From assembly GCA_022361255.1 (NCBI GenBank), contig JAKSBG010000171.1, forward strand, positions 1 to 51,864: a stretch of 51,864 nucleotides of DNA, given 5' to 3'. Of this stretch, positions 8,399 through 16,559 are shown one piece after another. Under the pieces are notes generated by a model. That model did not search any database and was not told the DNA's origin. It was given only the letters and a program-made list of their open reading frames with translations. The DNA comes from Verrucomicrobiales bacterium. Its GTDB lineage: Bacteria > Verrucomicrobiota > Verrucomicrobiia > Verrucomicrobiales > DEV007. Every line of letters starts with the position of its first letter. Positions within the stretch are counted from its first letter, which is position 1. A program made the position numbers and the translations under genes.

Positions 8399-8870
8399 TT
8401 TGCCAGCGTGGTGCATCGGGATCACGAACCTGATCCTCATTCCGGCCGTTCACATCACGGTATCCTGGTTTTTTGAGAAAAAGGTCCGAAGAGATGTTTT
8501 TCAACCCGACCGCTTTCCCTTACGGACATTTGGGTGGGAAAAGGATCGTCGTGTCTATGAAACGTTCTTCCGGGTTAAGCAGTGGAAAGACTGTGTTCCG
8601 GACGGAGCAAAATGGGTCGGCGGATTTGAAAAATCCCGTCTTCGCGAGAGCTCGAAGGTTTTTTTGGAGGACTTCCGGAAAGAGACCTGCAGAGGGGAGC
8701 TTGCCCATTGGGTCCAGATGGTTTTCCTGTGGGCTTTCGTGATTTGGAATCCGGGTATCGCTGCAGGAATCATGTTGGTCTACGGAGCGCTATCAAATTT
8801 GCCCTGTATTATTATTCAGCGGTATAACAGGTGCCGACTCGAACGGGTTTTGCTTCGACACAGTCTGTGA
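8388..8870 (+). CDS. crtO: CrtO-like glycosyl carotenoid acyltransferase
   Basis: This protein of about 160 residues matches the size and layout of staphylococcal CrtO, the glycosyl-4,4'-diaponeurosporenoate acyltransferase. It has an N-terminal membrane segment (LPAWCIGITNLILIPAVHIT), then the family-like FGWEKDRRVYETFFRVKQWKDCVPDGAKWVGGF. A conserved E-T-x-R-x-E-x-x-HW element (ETCRGELAHWVQM) and a second membrane hairpin ending in NLPCIIIQRYNRCRL follow. The start at 8388 is chosen over 8337 because GGAAAGG precedes it and residues before it have no counterpart in the family. It would attach a fatty acid to the sugar of the glycosylated carotenoic acid, the last step of a staphyloxanthin-type pathway, at the membrane. 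Confidence 0.85.
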   Translation: MWLNLPAWCIGITNLILIPAVHITVSWFFEKKVRRDVFQPDRFPLRTFGWEKDRRVYETFFRVKQWKDCVPDGAKWVGGFEKSRLRESSKVFLEDFRKETCRGELAHWVQMVFLWAFVIWNPGIAAGIMLVYGALSNLPCIIIQRYNRCRLERVLLRHSL

Positions 8871-8980
8871 ACTTGCCCTTGCCCGAAATCCTGAGGATCG
8901 TATGGTGTTTCTTCGGAAAGCCGAAACGATGAGAGAAACTCCCCCCTTTCCGTATTCGTCTTCCACCTTCAAAGAACGTG

Positions 8981-10285
8981 ATGCGTCGATATGCTCTCAT
9001 AGCCTTAGCTATCGGTGGAGGGGCCGTCCTGGTGGCGTCCCTTCTCGATTTCGCGGGTGCCTTTAACCCGCTGAGTACGTGGCTGCGCGAATGGTATGGG
9101 GAAAAAGGGCTTTTCCCGGTATCGAAACCTTTCTCGGCCATGTGGCTGGATCTCTTTTTTCTGGCTGCAATTACGTTCGGAGTCACGTGGTGCATCGTTG
9201 ATGTTTCGCGGGTTTCTTTGAAAATTCTGGTCCTCCTCTGTTCAGTGGTCCTTGTGCATGGATTGTCGATTACCGGAGCATTGCACGGTTGGTTTTTTGA
9301 ACCCTTTTCGACCCTCACATCGCTCGTTTTGGCAGCGGCGGCAGGTTTTGTCTTCGCGGGAACTGAAAAGGGAATGAGGAAACGCGTACTCGAGGATGTC
9401 GTTGGTAACCGGGTTTCACGTTCCACTTTTGATGAACTTCTCGATGCACCGGATCCGCCCGATTTCAGTGGGGCCGTATCCGATGTCACTGTGCTGACCT
9501 GCAGACTTTTCGATCACCGGGAGCTACGAGAAAAACTCGAACCTTCAGAGCTCATTCAAATGAGCAACCTGTTTCTACGAAGTGTCTCGACCTTTCTCGC
9601 TTCGAGGGGTGCCTATCTCGATGAGTCAGGTCCTGAACTCGTCCGCGGATATTTTGGTTTGCTTCGTCCGGACGAGAATCACGCAATAGAGGCTTGTCGA
9701 GCGGCTCTTGAGTTACGCGCCCGCCTTCGCAATCTCCGTCAGGAATGCGAGACTCGCTGGTTTCAGGCTCCTAAGTATGGTATGGGTATCAGCACGGGGC
9801 CAATGACGGTGGGTGTGTATGGAACGAGGGAGCACCGGTTTTTCAGTGGTATCGGAGCCGAAACAGATTATTCCCGGCGACTTGCTCATGCCAATTACAG
9901 ATACGGTTCCGATATTCTGGTCGGCCCTCTGACCTACACCCGAATCGGTAGGGAATTAGAGGTGCGCCCCCTTGAGATGTTCTACGATCCCGAGGCGGAT
10001 GTGATGACAGAAATATATCAACTCCTCTCAACTCCTGATGCCTTCAGTGAAGAGGAAAGAACCAGGCGTGATCTGTTCTGGGAAGGGGTAATTCGTTTTC
10101 GGGAGAAGGAATATGAAAAAGCTCTCGATATTCTCAGTCATGCAAGACGTCCGGGTGAAGATGACGGTCCGCTGGAGTTCTTTCTGGAGAAGTGTCAGGC
10201 AGGACTCGCAGGTGAGAATGTCCAGCCAGATGATGGCAAGCCGAATTCGGAGGACGGCCACGCCCGGTTACTTAACCTTATGTGA
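8981..10285 (+). CDS. membrane protein with degenerate class III nucleotide cyclase domain
   Basis: About 434 residues. The first 130 residues contain four hydrophobic segments (e.g. YALIALAIGGGAVLVASLL, LTSLVLAAAAGFVFA). From about residue 155 comes a class III adenylate/guanylate cyclase fold: VSDVTVLTCRLFDH, YLDESGPELVRGYFG, and YGMGISTGPMTVGVYGTREH with FSGIGAETDYSRRL. In active enzymes the first strand carries a metal Asp (F-A-D-I/V) and the second hairpin a G-D; here these read V-L-T-C and S-G-P, so both metal aspartates appear missing. A short TPR-like C-terminal tail (FREKEYEKALDIL) follows. It is probably a non-catalytic sensor or scaffold. It sits 107 bp after the carotenoid genes and 21 bp before recR, so it may share a transcript with either. 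The ATG at 8981 is preferred over the GTG at 8978. Confidence 0.75.
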   Translation: MRRYALIALAIGGGAVLVASLLDFAGAFNPLSTWLREWYGEKGLFPVSKPFSAMWLDLFFLAAITFGVTWCIVDVSRVSLKILVLLCSVVLVHGLSITGALHGWFFEPFSTLTSLVLAAAAGFVFAGTEKGMRKRVLEDVVGNRVSRSTFDELLDAPDPPDFSGAVSDVTVLTCRLFDHRELREKLEPSELIQMSNLFLRSVSTFLASRGAYLDESGPELVRGYFGLLRPDENHAIEACRAALELRARLRNLRQECETRWFQAPKYGMGISTGPMTVGVYGTREHRFFSGIGAETDYSRRLAHANYRYGSDILVGPLTYTRIGRELEVRPLEMFYDPEADVMTEIYQLLSTPDAFSEEERTRRDLFWEGVIRFREKEYEKALDILSHARRPGEDDGPLEFFLEKCQAGLAGENVQPDDGKPNSEDGHARLLNLM

Positions 10286-10306
10286 AGGAATTCCCTGATT
10301 TGACTG

Positions 10307-10918
10307 ATGGCCAACGTTGACTATCCCGAGCCGGTGAGGGCGCTTATCATCCACCTGAAGCAACTTCCCGGGATCGGCCCGAAAAGTGCTGAGCGCATCG
10401 CTGTATGGCTTATGCAGCAGGGGCAGGAAATGAGTGGCCCGTTCGCAGAAATTCTTGCGCGAGCGGGTAGAGAGGTCATCGAATGTCGTATCTGTGGATT
10501 TTTCGCAACTGAAGCGGGGGGGTGTGCGATTTGTGACGCTGTTCAGCGGGAGGAGGTCTCGCTCTGCGTTGTCGAGCAACCGACTGACATTCTGCCACTC
10601 GAAAGATCGGGGGCATTTCGCGGACACTATCATTCATTGAGAGGGCGCATTTCCCCGCTTGATGGAATCGGACCGGGGGAACTGCGTATAGGGGAATTGA
10701 TTGAGAGAATTCGTTCAGGCAAATTTGAAGAAGTTATTATCGCGCTCAGTTCCGATGTGGAGGGGGAGGCGACGGCTAACTATCTCGCAGAAGTGCTTGC
10801 TCAGTTCCCGGAACTTAAGGTAACCCGCCTTGCTCAGGGGATGCCTGCGGGAGGAGGTCTTGAATCAGCCGATGAGCTGACCCTGATGAGGGCAATGCAG
10901 GGAAGAACCGGTATTTAG
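10307..10918 (+). CDS. recR: recombination mediator RecR
   Basis: This 203-residue protein is RecR, which works with RecF/RecO to load RecA on gapped DNA and acts in the cytoplasm. All hallmarks are visible: an N-terminal helix-hairpin-helix (LKQLPGIGPKSAERIA), a four-Cys zinc finger (CRICGF...GGCAIC), a Toprim domain (SLCVVEQPTDILPLE) and the C-terminal Walker-B-like region (GRISPLDGIGPGELRI, then ALSSDVEGEATANYLAE and TRLAQGMPAGGGLESADELTL). Length is normal for the family. No dnaX or YbaB/EbfC gene, the usual neighbours, is upstream. The ribosome site is weak. Confidence 0.97.
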   Translation: MANVDYPEPVRALIIHLKQLPGIGPKSAERIAVWLMQQGQEMSGPFAEILARAGREVIECRICGFFATEAGGCAICDAVQREEVSLCVVEQPTDILPLERSGAFRGHYHSLRGRISPLDGIGPGELRIGELIERIRSGKFEEVIIALSSDVEGEATANYLAEVLAQFPELKVTRLAQGMPAGGGLESADELTLMRAMQGRTGI

Positions 10919-11031
10919 AAAATACCCGGTAGCTTTCTACGGGAGCGGCAGTTCACGGCAGAGTTTGGTGAATCTGTTCGGGGGAACCTTGACGGTTTTT
11001 AATCGATAGTCCATTTTGGCAGGGCAAAGTT

Positions 11032-13437
11032 TTGTCCGAACGTTCTGCCAGCATTTGTCAAACATGCCAGCTTCCCATTCCGGATGAAGCACCCGGAGGG
11101 CTGTGCCCCCGTTGCCTTTTCAAGGTGGGATCTGCTTCTGGCGGGGAAAATGCTGCCGGTATCGATGAAGAGAGCATATTGGCAGAAAGTGGTATCACCC
11201 GTCAAGAACTCGATTTCGCTTTTCCGAAATTACAGATCATCGAATTGCTGGGGAGTGGAGGCATGGGTATTGTCTATAAAGCCATTCAGAGCGGACTTGA
11301 TCGTGAGGTCGCCTTGAAGATACTGTCGTGTCCTGCCGGGCAATTTGAATCGTTCTCTCTTCGATTCGAACAGGAAGCGAAAATCCTCGCGAGATTGAAT
11401 CACCGCGGAATTGTAACCGTTTTCGATTCAGGAAAAGTTATGCTCAGAGAGGGCAGTGCTCCGCTGTTCTATATTTTGATGGAATATGTGGAGGGTGGAG
11501 ACTTGCAGCATCTTTTGAGCAAGGGGGCGATGGAGCCGGAAGAAGCGTTTCGGGTGATCGCAGATATCGCGGAGGCCTTAGGCTGCGCCCACGAAAACGG
11601 GATTCTCCATCGTGATATCAAGCCGGCGAACCTTCTTGTATCGGAAAGCGGGGAGGTAAGGATTGCAGATTTTGGAGTGGCGCGCCTGATTGCTTTGGAC
11701 GGCAAAAATGGCGAAAGCGGATTAACCATAACCGGGACAACAGTGGGTACCCCTTTCTATATTGCACCTGAAGTGTGGGATGATCCAGAATCCGTGGACC
11801 ATCGAGCTGATATATATGCGCTGGGGGTAGTGCTCCATCATATGCTTACCGGAGAGCGTCCAACCGGGCATCTGGAGTCTCCTTCCCGTCTGCTGAATTT
11901 TCCAGGGTGGATTGATAAGCCGGTAATGAAAGCGATATCCCGTAAACCGGAGGATCGCTATGACAGCGTTGGGGAGTTCAGTAGCAATGCTCGAAAGATT
12001 GCTGAGAGGATAGGTAACCTGCCTCGACAGCGAATACGAAGGATTTACGTTGGGGTGGGCGTCATCGCTCTGATCTCACTGGTCGCTGTCACCAGATTGG
12101 GTTTTTTCCAAAGGGATGCGAATGCACCGGTTCCGACATCTGTTGATATTCTTGCCGGGGAAAACGAGCAAGGCAGGGTTTACATCCATTGTCACGGGGA
12201 CGAGCAGATAAATTCCCTGAACGCACTACCGGGTCAACTTGAGGAGGCGAAGTTTAGAGTCGTTCATACCAGGGATATTGGAGAATTTTCCAAACTCCCT
12301 GTCACGACGGAGGTCCGCTACTTCCGTGACCCGGAGGAGAAAGCGGGAGCAGAGAAAGTGTTAGGGATTCTTCGCAGATACAAAAACATTCCCCATCCAC
12401 GACTTCTTTTTGTATCCGGCTATAGCTCACGAAATCGGCAAAACCACTATGAAGTCTGGATGGGGCAGGACGCATTTGGAAACGAGGTCGGAGCGGGACT
12501 GAAATTTCGACGCCGAAACGCACAATGGTCAAAGGGAAAAGTGAGATCGAAGCCTGCCCACGACAGCTCGATTTTATCAGTCTTATCGCAAAGAAAAAAC
12601 CTATCTGATTTTCTATCCATTACAGCCAATGGGGAGCACTGGTACGCGCTTCGCGACAACGGGGAAATGATTTCCTCTCACCCGGATCATAATCGTAGAT
12701 ATGTCGATTCAGTATCACTTGGGTCGGAGGGCGTCATTGCCACCGTTGAGACGGGCGGAGAAATTGAGTTTCTGGGAGACTCGGAAATGTATCCTGCATC
12801 GCGCTATCCCGATGAACTGGTAAGTGTGGGAGTCGTGCAGCTCCAGGTGGGAGCTGGTCAATCCATTGCCCTTCTCGAGAATGGTGGTGTTGCAGCATGG
12901 GGACCTTGCTACGAAGAGCATTTGACTCCGTCTGGCATGACTGAAGCGAAAGGATGGGAGGAGCCTCCTGCTATCTCCACAGAGTGTCGGGATATAGCGG
13001 CGGGATCCAACTTTGCTGCTGCGCTGTCGGAAACCGGAGAAGTGATTGTTTGGGGAAAAGAAGGAATTGTCCACGTTAACGGGATCAATGACTACCTGCC
13101 AATCAGAGATATCGAATCCTCCGGTGAAGACCTGTATCTTTTATCAGAAAAGGGTATGGTATTGCAGTTTCGTATGGAGCGGGAATCCGTAAATTCCCCG
13201 GACGACCTTCCCGTCAAGGAGTCTGTGATCTTGAATGAAACCGCTTCCGCAGAAGTGATTTCCGGGAATCTGTACTACAATGAAGAGACGGGGTGGAGAA
13301 CTCTTCACCGCGACCCCTTTGTCGACAACCTTTTGGCAGGAATACCCAAAGTGGGGCCGGATCAAATCACTGTCATTCCCGGTTCTGGTGCTCAGAATGG
13401 GCAAAAGAAGGGGGCGAAAGTCTATTGGATTGAGTGA
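11032..13437 (+). CDS. zinc-ribbon Ser/Thr protein kinase with RCC1-like repeats
   Basis: 801 residues from a TTG start preceded by GGCAGGG. The order is: an N-terminal zinc ribbon (Cys 9, 12, 25, 28); a Hanks-type kinase domain with GSGGMGIVYKA, VALKIL, HRDIKPANLL (about residue 193) and ADFGVARL (about 212), then GTPFYIAPE; a transmembrane helix near 340-360 (VGVGVIALISLVAV); a region with EVRYFRDPEEKAGAEKVLG and EVWMGQDAFG; and from about 525 to 750 RCC1-like repeats (IALLENGGVAAWGP, FAAALSETGEVIVWGKEG). All kinase catalytic residues are present. The repeats lie beyond the membrane helix, so they may sense an extracytoplasmic ligand. It is convergent with the PDZ gene, 27 bp away. No dedicated substrate is evident. 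Confidence 0.88.
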   Translation: MSERSASICQTCQLPIPDEAPGGLCPRCLFKVGSASGGENAAGIDEESILAESGITRQELDFAFPKLQIIELLGSGGMGIVYKAIQSGLDREVALKILSCPAGQFESFSLRFEQEAKILARLNHRGIVTVFDSGKVMLREGSAPLFYILMEYVEGGDLQHLLSKGAMEPEEAFRVIADIAEALGCAHENGILHRDIKPANLLVSESGEVRIADFGVARLIALDGKNGESGLTITGTTVGTPFYIAPEVWDDPESVDHRADIYALGVVLHHMLTGERPTGHLESPSRLLNFPGWIDKPVMKAISRKPEDRYDSVGEFSSNARKIAERIGNLPRQRIRRIYVGVGVIALISLVAVTRLGFFQRDANAPVPTSVDILAGENEQGRVYIHCHGDEQINSLNALPGQLEEAKFRVVHTRDIGEFSKLPVTTEVRYFRDPEEKAGAEKVLGILRRYKNIPHPRLLFVSGYSSRNRQNHYEVWMGQDAFGNEVGAGLKFRRRNAQWSKGKVRSKPAHDSSILSVLSQRKNLSDFLSITANGEHWYALRDNGEMISSHPDHNRRYVDSVSLGSEGVIATVETGGEIEFLGDSEMYPASRYPDELVSVGVVQLQVGAGQSIALLENGGVAAWGPCYEEHLTPSGMTEAKGWEEPPAISTECRDIAAGSNFAAALSETGEVIVWGKEGIVHVNGINDYLPIRDIESSGEDLYLLSEKGMVLQFRMERESVNSPDDLPVKESVILNETASAEVISGNLYYNEETGWRTLHRDPFVDNLLAGIPKVGPDQITVIPGSGAQNGQKKGAKVYWIE

Positions 13438-13464
13438 GAAATTCTGGCTTAGCCGGACATTACA

Positions 13465-14373
13465 TTACTCCCGAAACTCAGGAATAATCACCAACTGGAC
13501 TTTTTCCACACCACGAATGACGGTGACTTTAGTTTCCTTCCCCGCTGTTAGACCGGCGCATATATCAGCAAGGTCATCAAAGGAATGCACCTTTGCTCCG
13601 TTTACGCGGAGAAAAATGTCGCCGGGCACAATGCCACTTCGGTCGGCGGGAGAGCCCGGTCGCACGGAGTGAACCTCAGGAGTGGTATTTTCCGCTTCGA
13701 AGAGAACCCCGAGCCGGATACTTCCAGACTTCCGGAATACCTCGAACTCACGAATCAGTTTCCGCAGTTTCGGCACCGGTATTGCCCGAGCCACTTGAGA
13801 GTCGGGTTCTTCGCGTCCGGTCAGAACGCCAACCACCTCCCCGTCCGGATTGAACAGCGGCATACCGGGGCGACAGAAGGCATCTGGATTTTCCAGTCGC
13901 ACGCGAATGAGAGGGGATGACGGGCCTGCCTTACCGTCTCCGGTCCGCGTACGCCCTGCGACCGTCGTGCGGCAATATTTGTTGCCGGAGCGACAATGCA
14001 AAGAAAGACCTGCGCGCAGCTTGCCTGATTTTGCGAGTGGGGACGGAGTGACACCCTCTATTTCCGATTCGGTTTCGATCAGGCACAGACCGTTGGCCTC
14101 GTCAGTGAAAAGAATCTTCGCGTTATGGAGCGTATTCTCAGTCGAGATCCGTGGGTTTTGGGCCACGCCGTATCCGAGGTTATTCGGGATGACGGAAACA
14201 AACCAGGTGTTTACTCCAAGGCAAATGGCGGGCGTGGAAATTTCTTCGTTCCACTGGACGGAAAGTCTGATTACCTTCTTCTCATTCGTTTCTGCCTGCA
14301 GAAGGGCAAATGGCAGAAGTAACGGGCAGGTCAGCGACAAAATCAGTGATCGTGTCGACATGGTTACTGGCAT
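13465..14373 (-). CDS. secreted PDZ protein with inactive trypsin-like (HtrA-type) domain
   Basis: About 302 residues with a signal peptide (LILSLTCPLLLPFALLQAE). The central part resembles a trypsin-like HtrA domain, but the triad is gone: the usual D-L-A strand reads NGLCLIET and the usual GNSGGPL reads CRPGMPLFN, followed by the normal continuation PDGEVVGVL. A C-terminal PDZ domain is clear (IRLGVLFE, SVRPGSPADRSGIVPGDIFLRVNG). It is the third gene of a minus-strand set after an ECF sigma factor and a small membrane protein. It may therefore act as a periplasmic sensor or binding partner rather than a protease. The start at 14373 lies one base after the upstream stop; an alternative ATG is at 14361. 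Confidence 0.78.
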   Translation of the reverse strand: MPVTMSTRSLILSLTCPLLLPFALLQAETNEKKVIRLSVQWNEEISTPAICLGVNTWFVSVIPNNLGYGVAQNPRISTENTLHNAKILFTDEANGLCLIETESEIEGVTPSPLAKSGKLRAGLSLHCRSGNKYCRTTVAGRTRTGDGKAGPSSPLIRVRLENPDAFCRPGMPLFNPDGEVVGVLTGREEPDSQVARAIPVPKLRKLIREFEVFRKSGSIRLGVLFEAENTTPEVHSVRPGSPADRSGIVPGDIFLRVNGAKVHSFDDLADICAGLTAGKETKVTVIRGVEKVQLVIIPEFRE

Positions 14374-14374
14374 C

Positions 14375-14809
14375 TTACAGTTCGCGAAGAGCACCCTTAA
14401 CACTGGCGGGAATGATTGATCCTTCGAGCGCCGGCGGCGTTGTTCTCGGTATTTTGAGCTGGATGACTTCGTTGGAGGATTCGGGAAAAGAGGGGAGATC
14501 TACGATTCCATCCGCGCGATCTGCAATTGAAGAAGCCGGCGTTACATTTTTGTCCGTTCCTGAAACCGCAAAGAACAGCCCTGCTCCGACAGCTGCCGCA
14601 GCCCCGGTTGGAACGAGCCATTTTGCGCTGCCCATTTCTTCAATCCAGAGGGAAACGCGTTCTGCAAGGATCGAGCGCGAAGACTGCTGCAACATTTCTG
14701 CACGTTGGCGTTCTTTGAAATCTTCGGCGAATTGCTGAAAATATTCCTCGCCTGGAGTCTCGTATCGTTTCAGGCGAATCAAACGTTGCACGTCTTCGGA
14801 GTCTTTCAT
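14375..14809 (-). CDS. single-pass membrane protein, possible anti-sigma factor
   Basis: About 144 residues from the ATG at 14809 (an upstream ATG at 14830 is in frame). A cytoplasmic-type charged N-terminus (LIRLKRYETPGEEYFQQF, DFKERQRAEML) is followed by one hydrophobic segment (WLVPTGAAAAVGAGLFFAVSG) and a short outer tail. The topology and position directly after an ECF sigma gene match RseA-like anti-sigma factors, although no zinc-binding anti-sigma (HxxxCxxC) motif is present. The name is therefore positional. It is followed immediately by the PDZ protein, its likely operon partner. Confidence 0.7.
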   Translation of the reverse strand: MKDSEDVQRLIRLKRYETPGEEYFQQFAEDFKERQRAEMLQQSSRSILAERVSLWIEEMGSAKWLVPTGAAAAVGAGLFFAVSGTDKNVTPASSIADRADGIVDLPSFPESSNEVIQLKIPRTTPPALEGSIIPASVKGALREL

Positions 14810-14889
14810 CGTGGGGCTGGCGAAATGCAAAGGTAAGGGTTGGAGGATCTAATTTCAATCACTGATCCAACTGCATTTTCACCCCGCTT

Positions 14890-15486
14890 TTATTTCCGAA
14901 AGTCGTCGAGATAAGTTTGCAGTTGTCTGTGAGCGTAGAAGAGCCGCGATCGGACCGTTCCCTCGGATACCCCGAGGATTTTCGCGATCTCCGCATGCGG
15001 CATCCCCTGGATGTCGAACATGGTGACCACAGCTCTGTGATCATCTGACAACTGCTGCATTGCCATGTTCAATCTTTCCTGCAATTCTGAAATGTTAGCC
15101 TCCCTTACGGGATCCGACTTTGATGTCGCTTCGATAAAATCCTCATCTCTCTCAATCGCGAGGTCGACGTCGTCGAGGCTGAAGGCCCGGCGTCGATTCC
15201 GCTTCTTCAGGAAGTTCAGCGTCATATTCGTCGCGATCGAATAGATCCAGGTGTAAAAAGCCGACTTGCCTTTAAAGCGCTTCAGCGCGCGATAGGCTTT
15301 CGCAAAAACGTCCTGCAAGATGTCGTTGGTATCCTCGTGGTTCGAGGTCATATGATAGACGAGGCCGTAAAGCTTCGGTGTGTATTTCACGACCAGCTCG
15401 TCGAATGCGGCGGTGTCCCCCCCGCGTGCACGCTGGACCAGATCGAGGTCGGGATCGACCTTTCGCATTTTGCGACGGTTGCTCAT
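14890..15486 (-). CDS. ECF-type RNA polymerase sigma factor
   Basis: This sigma-70 family factor has region 2 (AFDELVVKYTPKLYGLVYHM, DILQDVFAKAYRALKRFKGK, FYTWIYSIATNMTLNFLKKR) and region 4 (MAMQQLSDDHRAVVTMFDIQ, EIAKILGVSEGTVRSRLFYA). I chose the ATG at 15486 because AAGGAG lies 11 nt upstream. The frame stays open to an ATG at 15618, which would add a 44-residue low-complexity Ser/Asp/Lys-rich extension without a ribosome site. The sigma factor heads a three-gene set with a single-pass membrane protein and a PDZ pseudo-protease, the layout of an envelope-stress regulon, and probably autoregulates from the 177-bp region upstream. Confidence 0.92.
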   Translation of the reverse strand: MSNRRKMRKVDPDLDLVQRARGGDTAAFDELVVKYTPKLYGLVYHMTSNHEDTNDILQDVFAKAYRALKRFKGKSAFYTWIYSIATNMTLNFLKKRNRRRAFSLDDVDLAIERDEDFIEATSKSDPVREANISELQERLNMAMQQLSDDHRAVVTMFDIQGMPHAEIAKILGVSEGTVRSRLFYAHRQLQTYLDDFRK

Positions 15487-15795
15487 CAGGGAACGTTTCT
15501 CCTTACCGCCCTTTTCGCGTGTATCATCCGGGGAAGCTGATTGCGAACGCCCTGAGTGATCCGTCCCGGAGGAGTCGGATTTCGGCATTACATTCAGGCT
15601 GGTTTCGGTGATTTGCATCGCAGCGGTTCTGTTTAGAGCTGATATTTGGGGTTACGTGTAATTTAGACGTTTGGTAGCAGTAGTCCTTGCAAAGAATACG
15701 AAGTATTTACACTGATTCTTAGAACATTCGGTTCGGTTCATGACAAGCAGCCGCTAATTTCAGAATACGACCGCCTACCTGTAATTGTTTCAACG

Positions 15796-16509
15796 TCACC
15801 GCTTCGTGACACGTTCGGCAAGCTTCTCCAGTTCGCACCGGTAGTCCGCCGGGGTCCCGGGGTGGCCATGATTGATGAGAACACCGCCCGATAAATCGAG
15901 ATCCGCAGCCTTCGCGACACTGTCCGGGATTCTATCGGAATCGTCATTGAACCATGGCGGAGGTAGCTTGACCCGTTTTTGAAAGCTGGAAAAAAGATCG
16001 CCTGCGAACAGCAATTTTCGACTTTCCGAGTAAAGCCCGACGTGACCGACTGTATGCCCCGGCAGGCCGATAACTTCGAGGCCACCCCAAAAGGGGAATT
16101 TATCGCCGGGATTGATCCATTCATCGACTTCAGGAATTTCGTATCGGAAAAGCGATCGTGCTGCTTGTTCCAAACCTCCGCAGATTCTCGGCAAACCGCG
16201 GTAGGGAAAGTTTCCTTCCAAATGTAATTGATCCCGCTCCGGAGCAAAAATGCGCGCACCGGTCAGTTGTTTCCACTTCGCGAGATTCAGCGTGTGATCG
16301 ATGTGGCCGTGCGTCACAAGGATCGCCTCCACCTTTTCCGGACCAAAGCCCATTTTTTCAAATTCCGGCAGCCAACGGTGCGGAGTCGAGGAGAGAAAGC
16401 CTCCATCAATGAGCACGATTCCTCCATCCTGTGGCGAGGGCGGAAAGAGGGCGTAGTGGTGAACCAGCCGTCCGCGCAATTGGTAGCAGTGTTTCGCGAC
16501 CTGAATCAT
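15796..16509 (-). CDS. MBL-fold metallo-hydrolase
   Basis: This 237-residue metallo-beta-lactamase-fold protein contains the THGHIDH metal motif, a second His in GLPGHTVGHVGLY, the bridging Asp in LLFAGDLFSS and a final His in LINHGHPG. It lacks a signal peptide, so it is probably cytoplasmic. The spacing resembles glyoxalase-II-like or quorum-lactonase-like members, but the substrate cannot be assigned. It is divergent from the Tat-exported TIM-barrel gene, with about 50 bp between starts. Confidence 0.9.
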   Translation of the reverse strand: MIQVAKHCYQLRGRLVHHYALFPPSPQDGGIVLIDGGFLSSTPHRWLPEFEKMGFGPEKVEAILVTHGHIDHTLNLAKWKQLTGARIFAPERDQLHLEGNFPYRGLPRICGGLEQAARSLFRYEIPEVDEWINPGDKFPFWGGLEVIGLPGHTVGHVGLYSESRKLLFAGDLFSSFQKRVKLPPPWFNDDSDRIPDSVAKAADLDLSGGVLINHGHPGTPADYRCELEKLAERVTKR

Positions 16510-16559
16510 GCGATGGGAACGAGGTTGATTCCGTTTTCAGAAAATGGCAAGAAACCACC

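Noticed and set aside
10911-10946. Rho-independent terminator after recR
   Set aside because: CCGGTATT/AATACC-CGG and CCC-GTAG/CTAC-GGG pairings exist but contain bulges and no T-run follows, so no confident terminator can be called.
14890-15618. Longer 242-residue form of the first ECF sigma factor
   Set aside because: The added 44 residues are low-complexity, and no ribosome site precedes the ATG at 15618, whereas AAGGAG precedes 15486.
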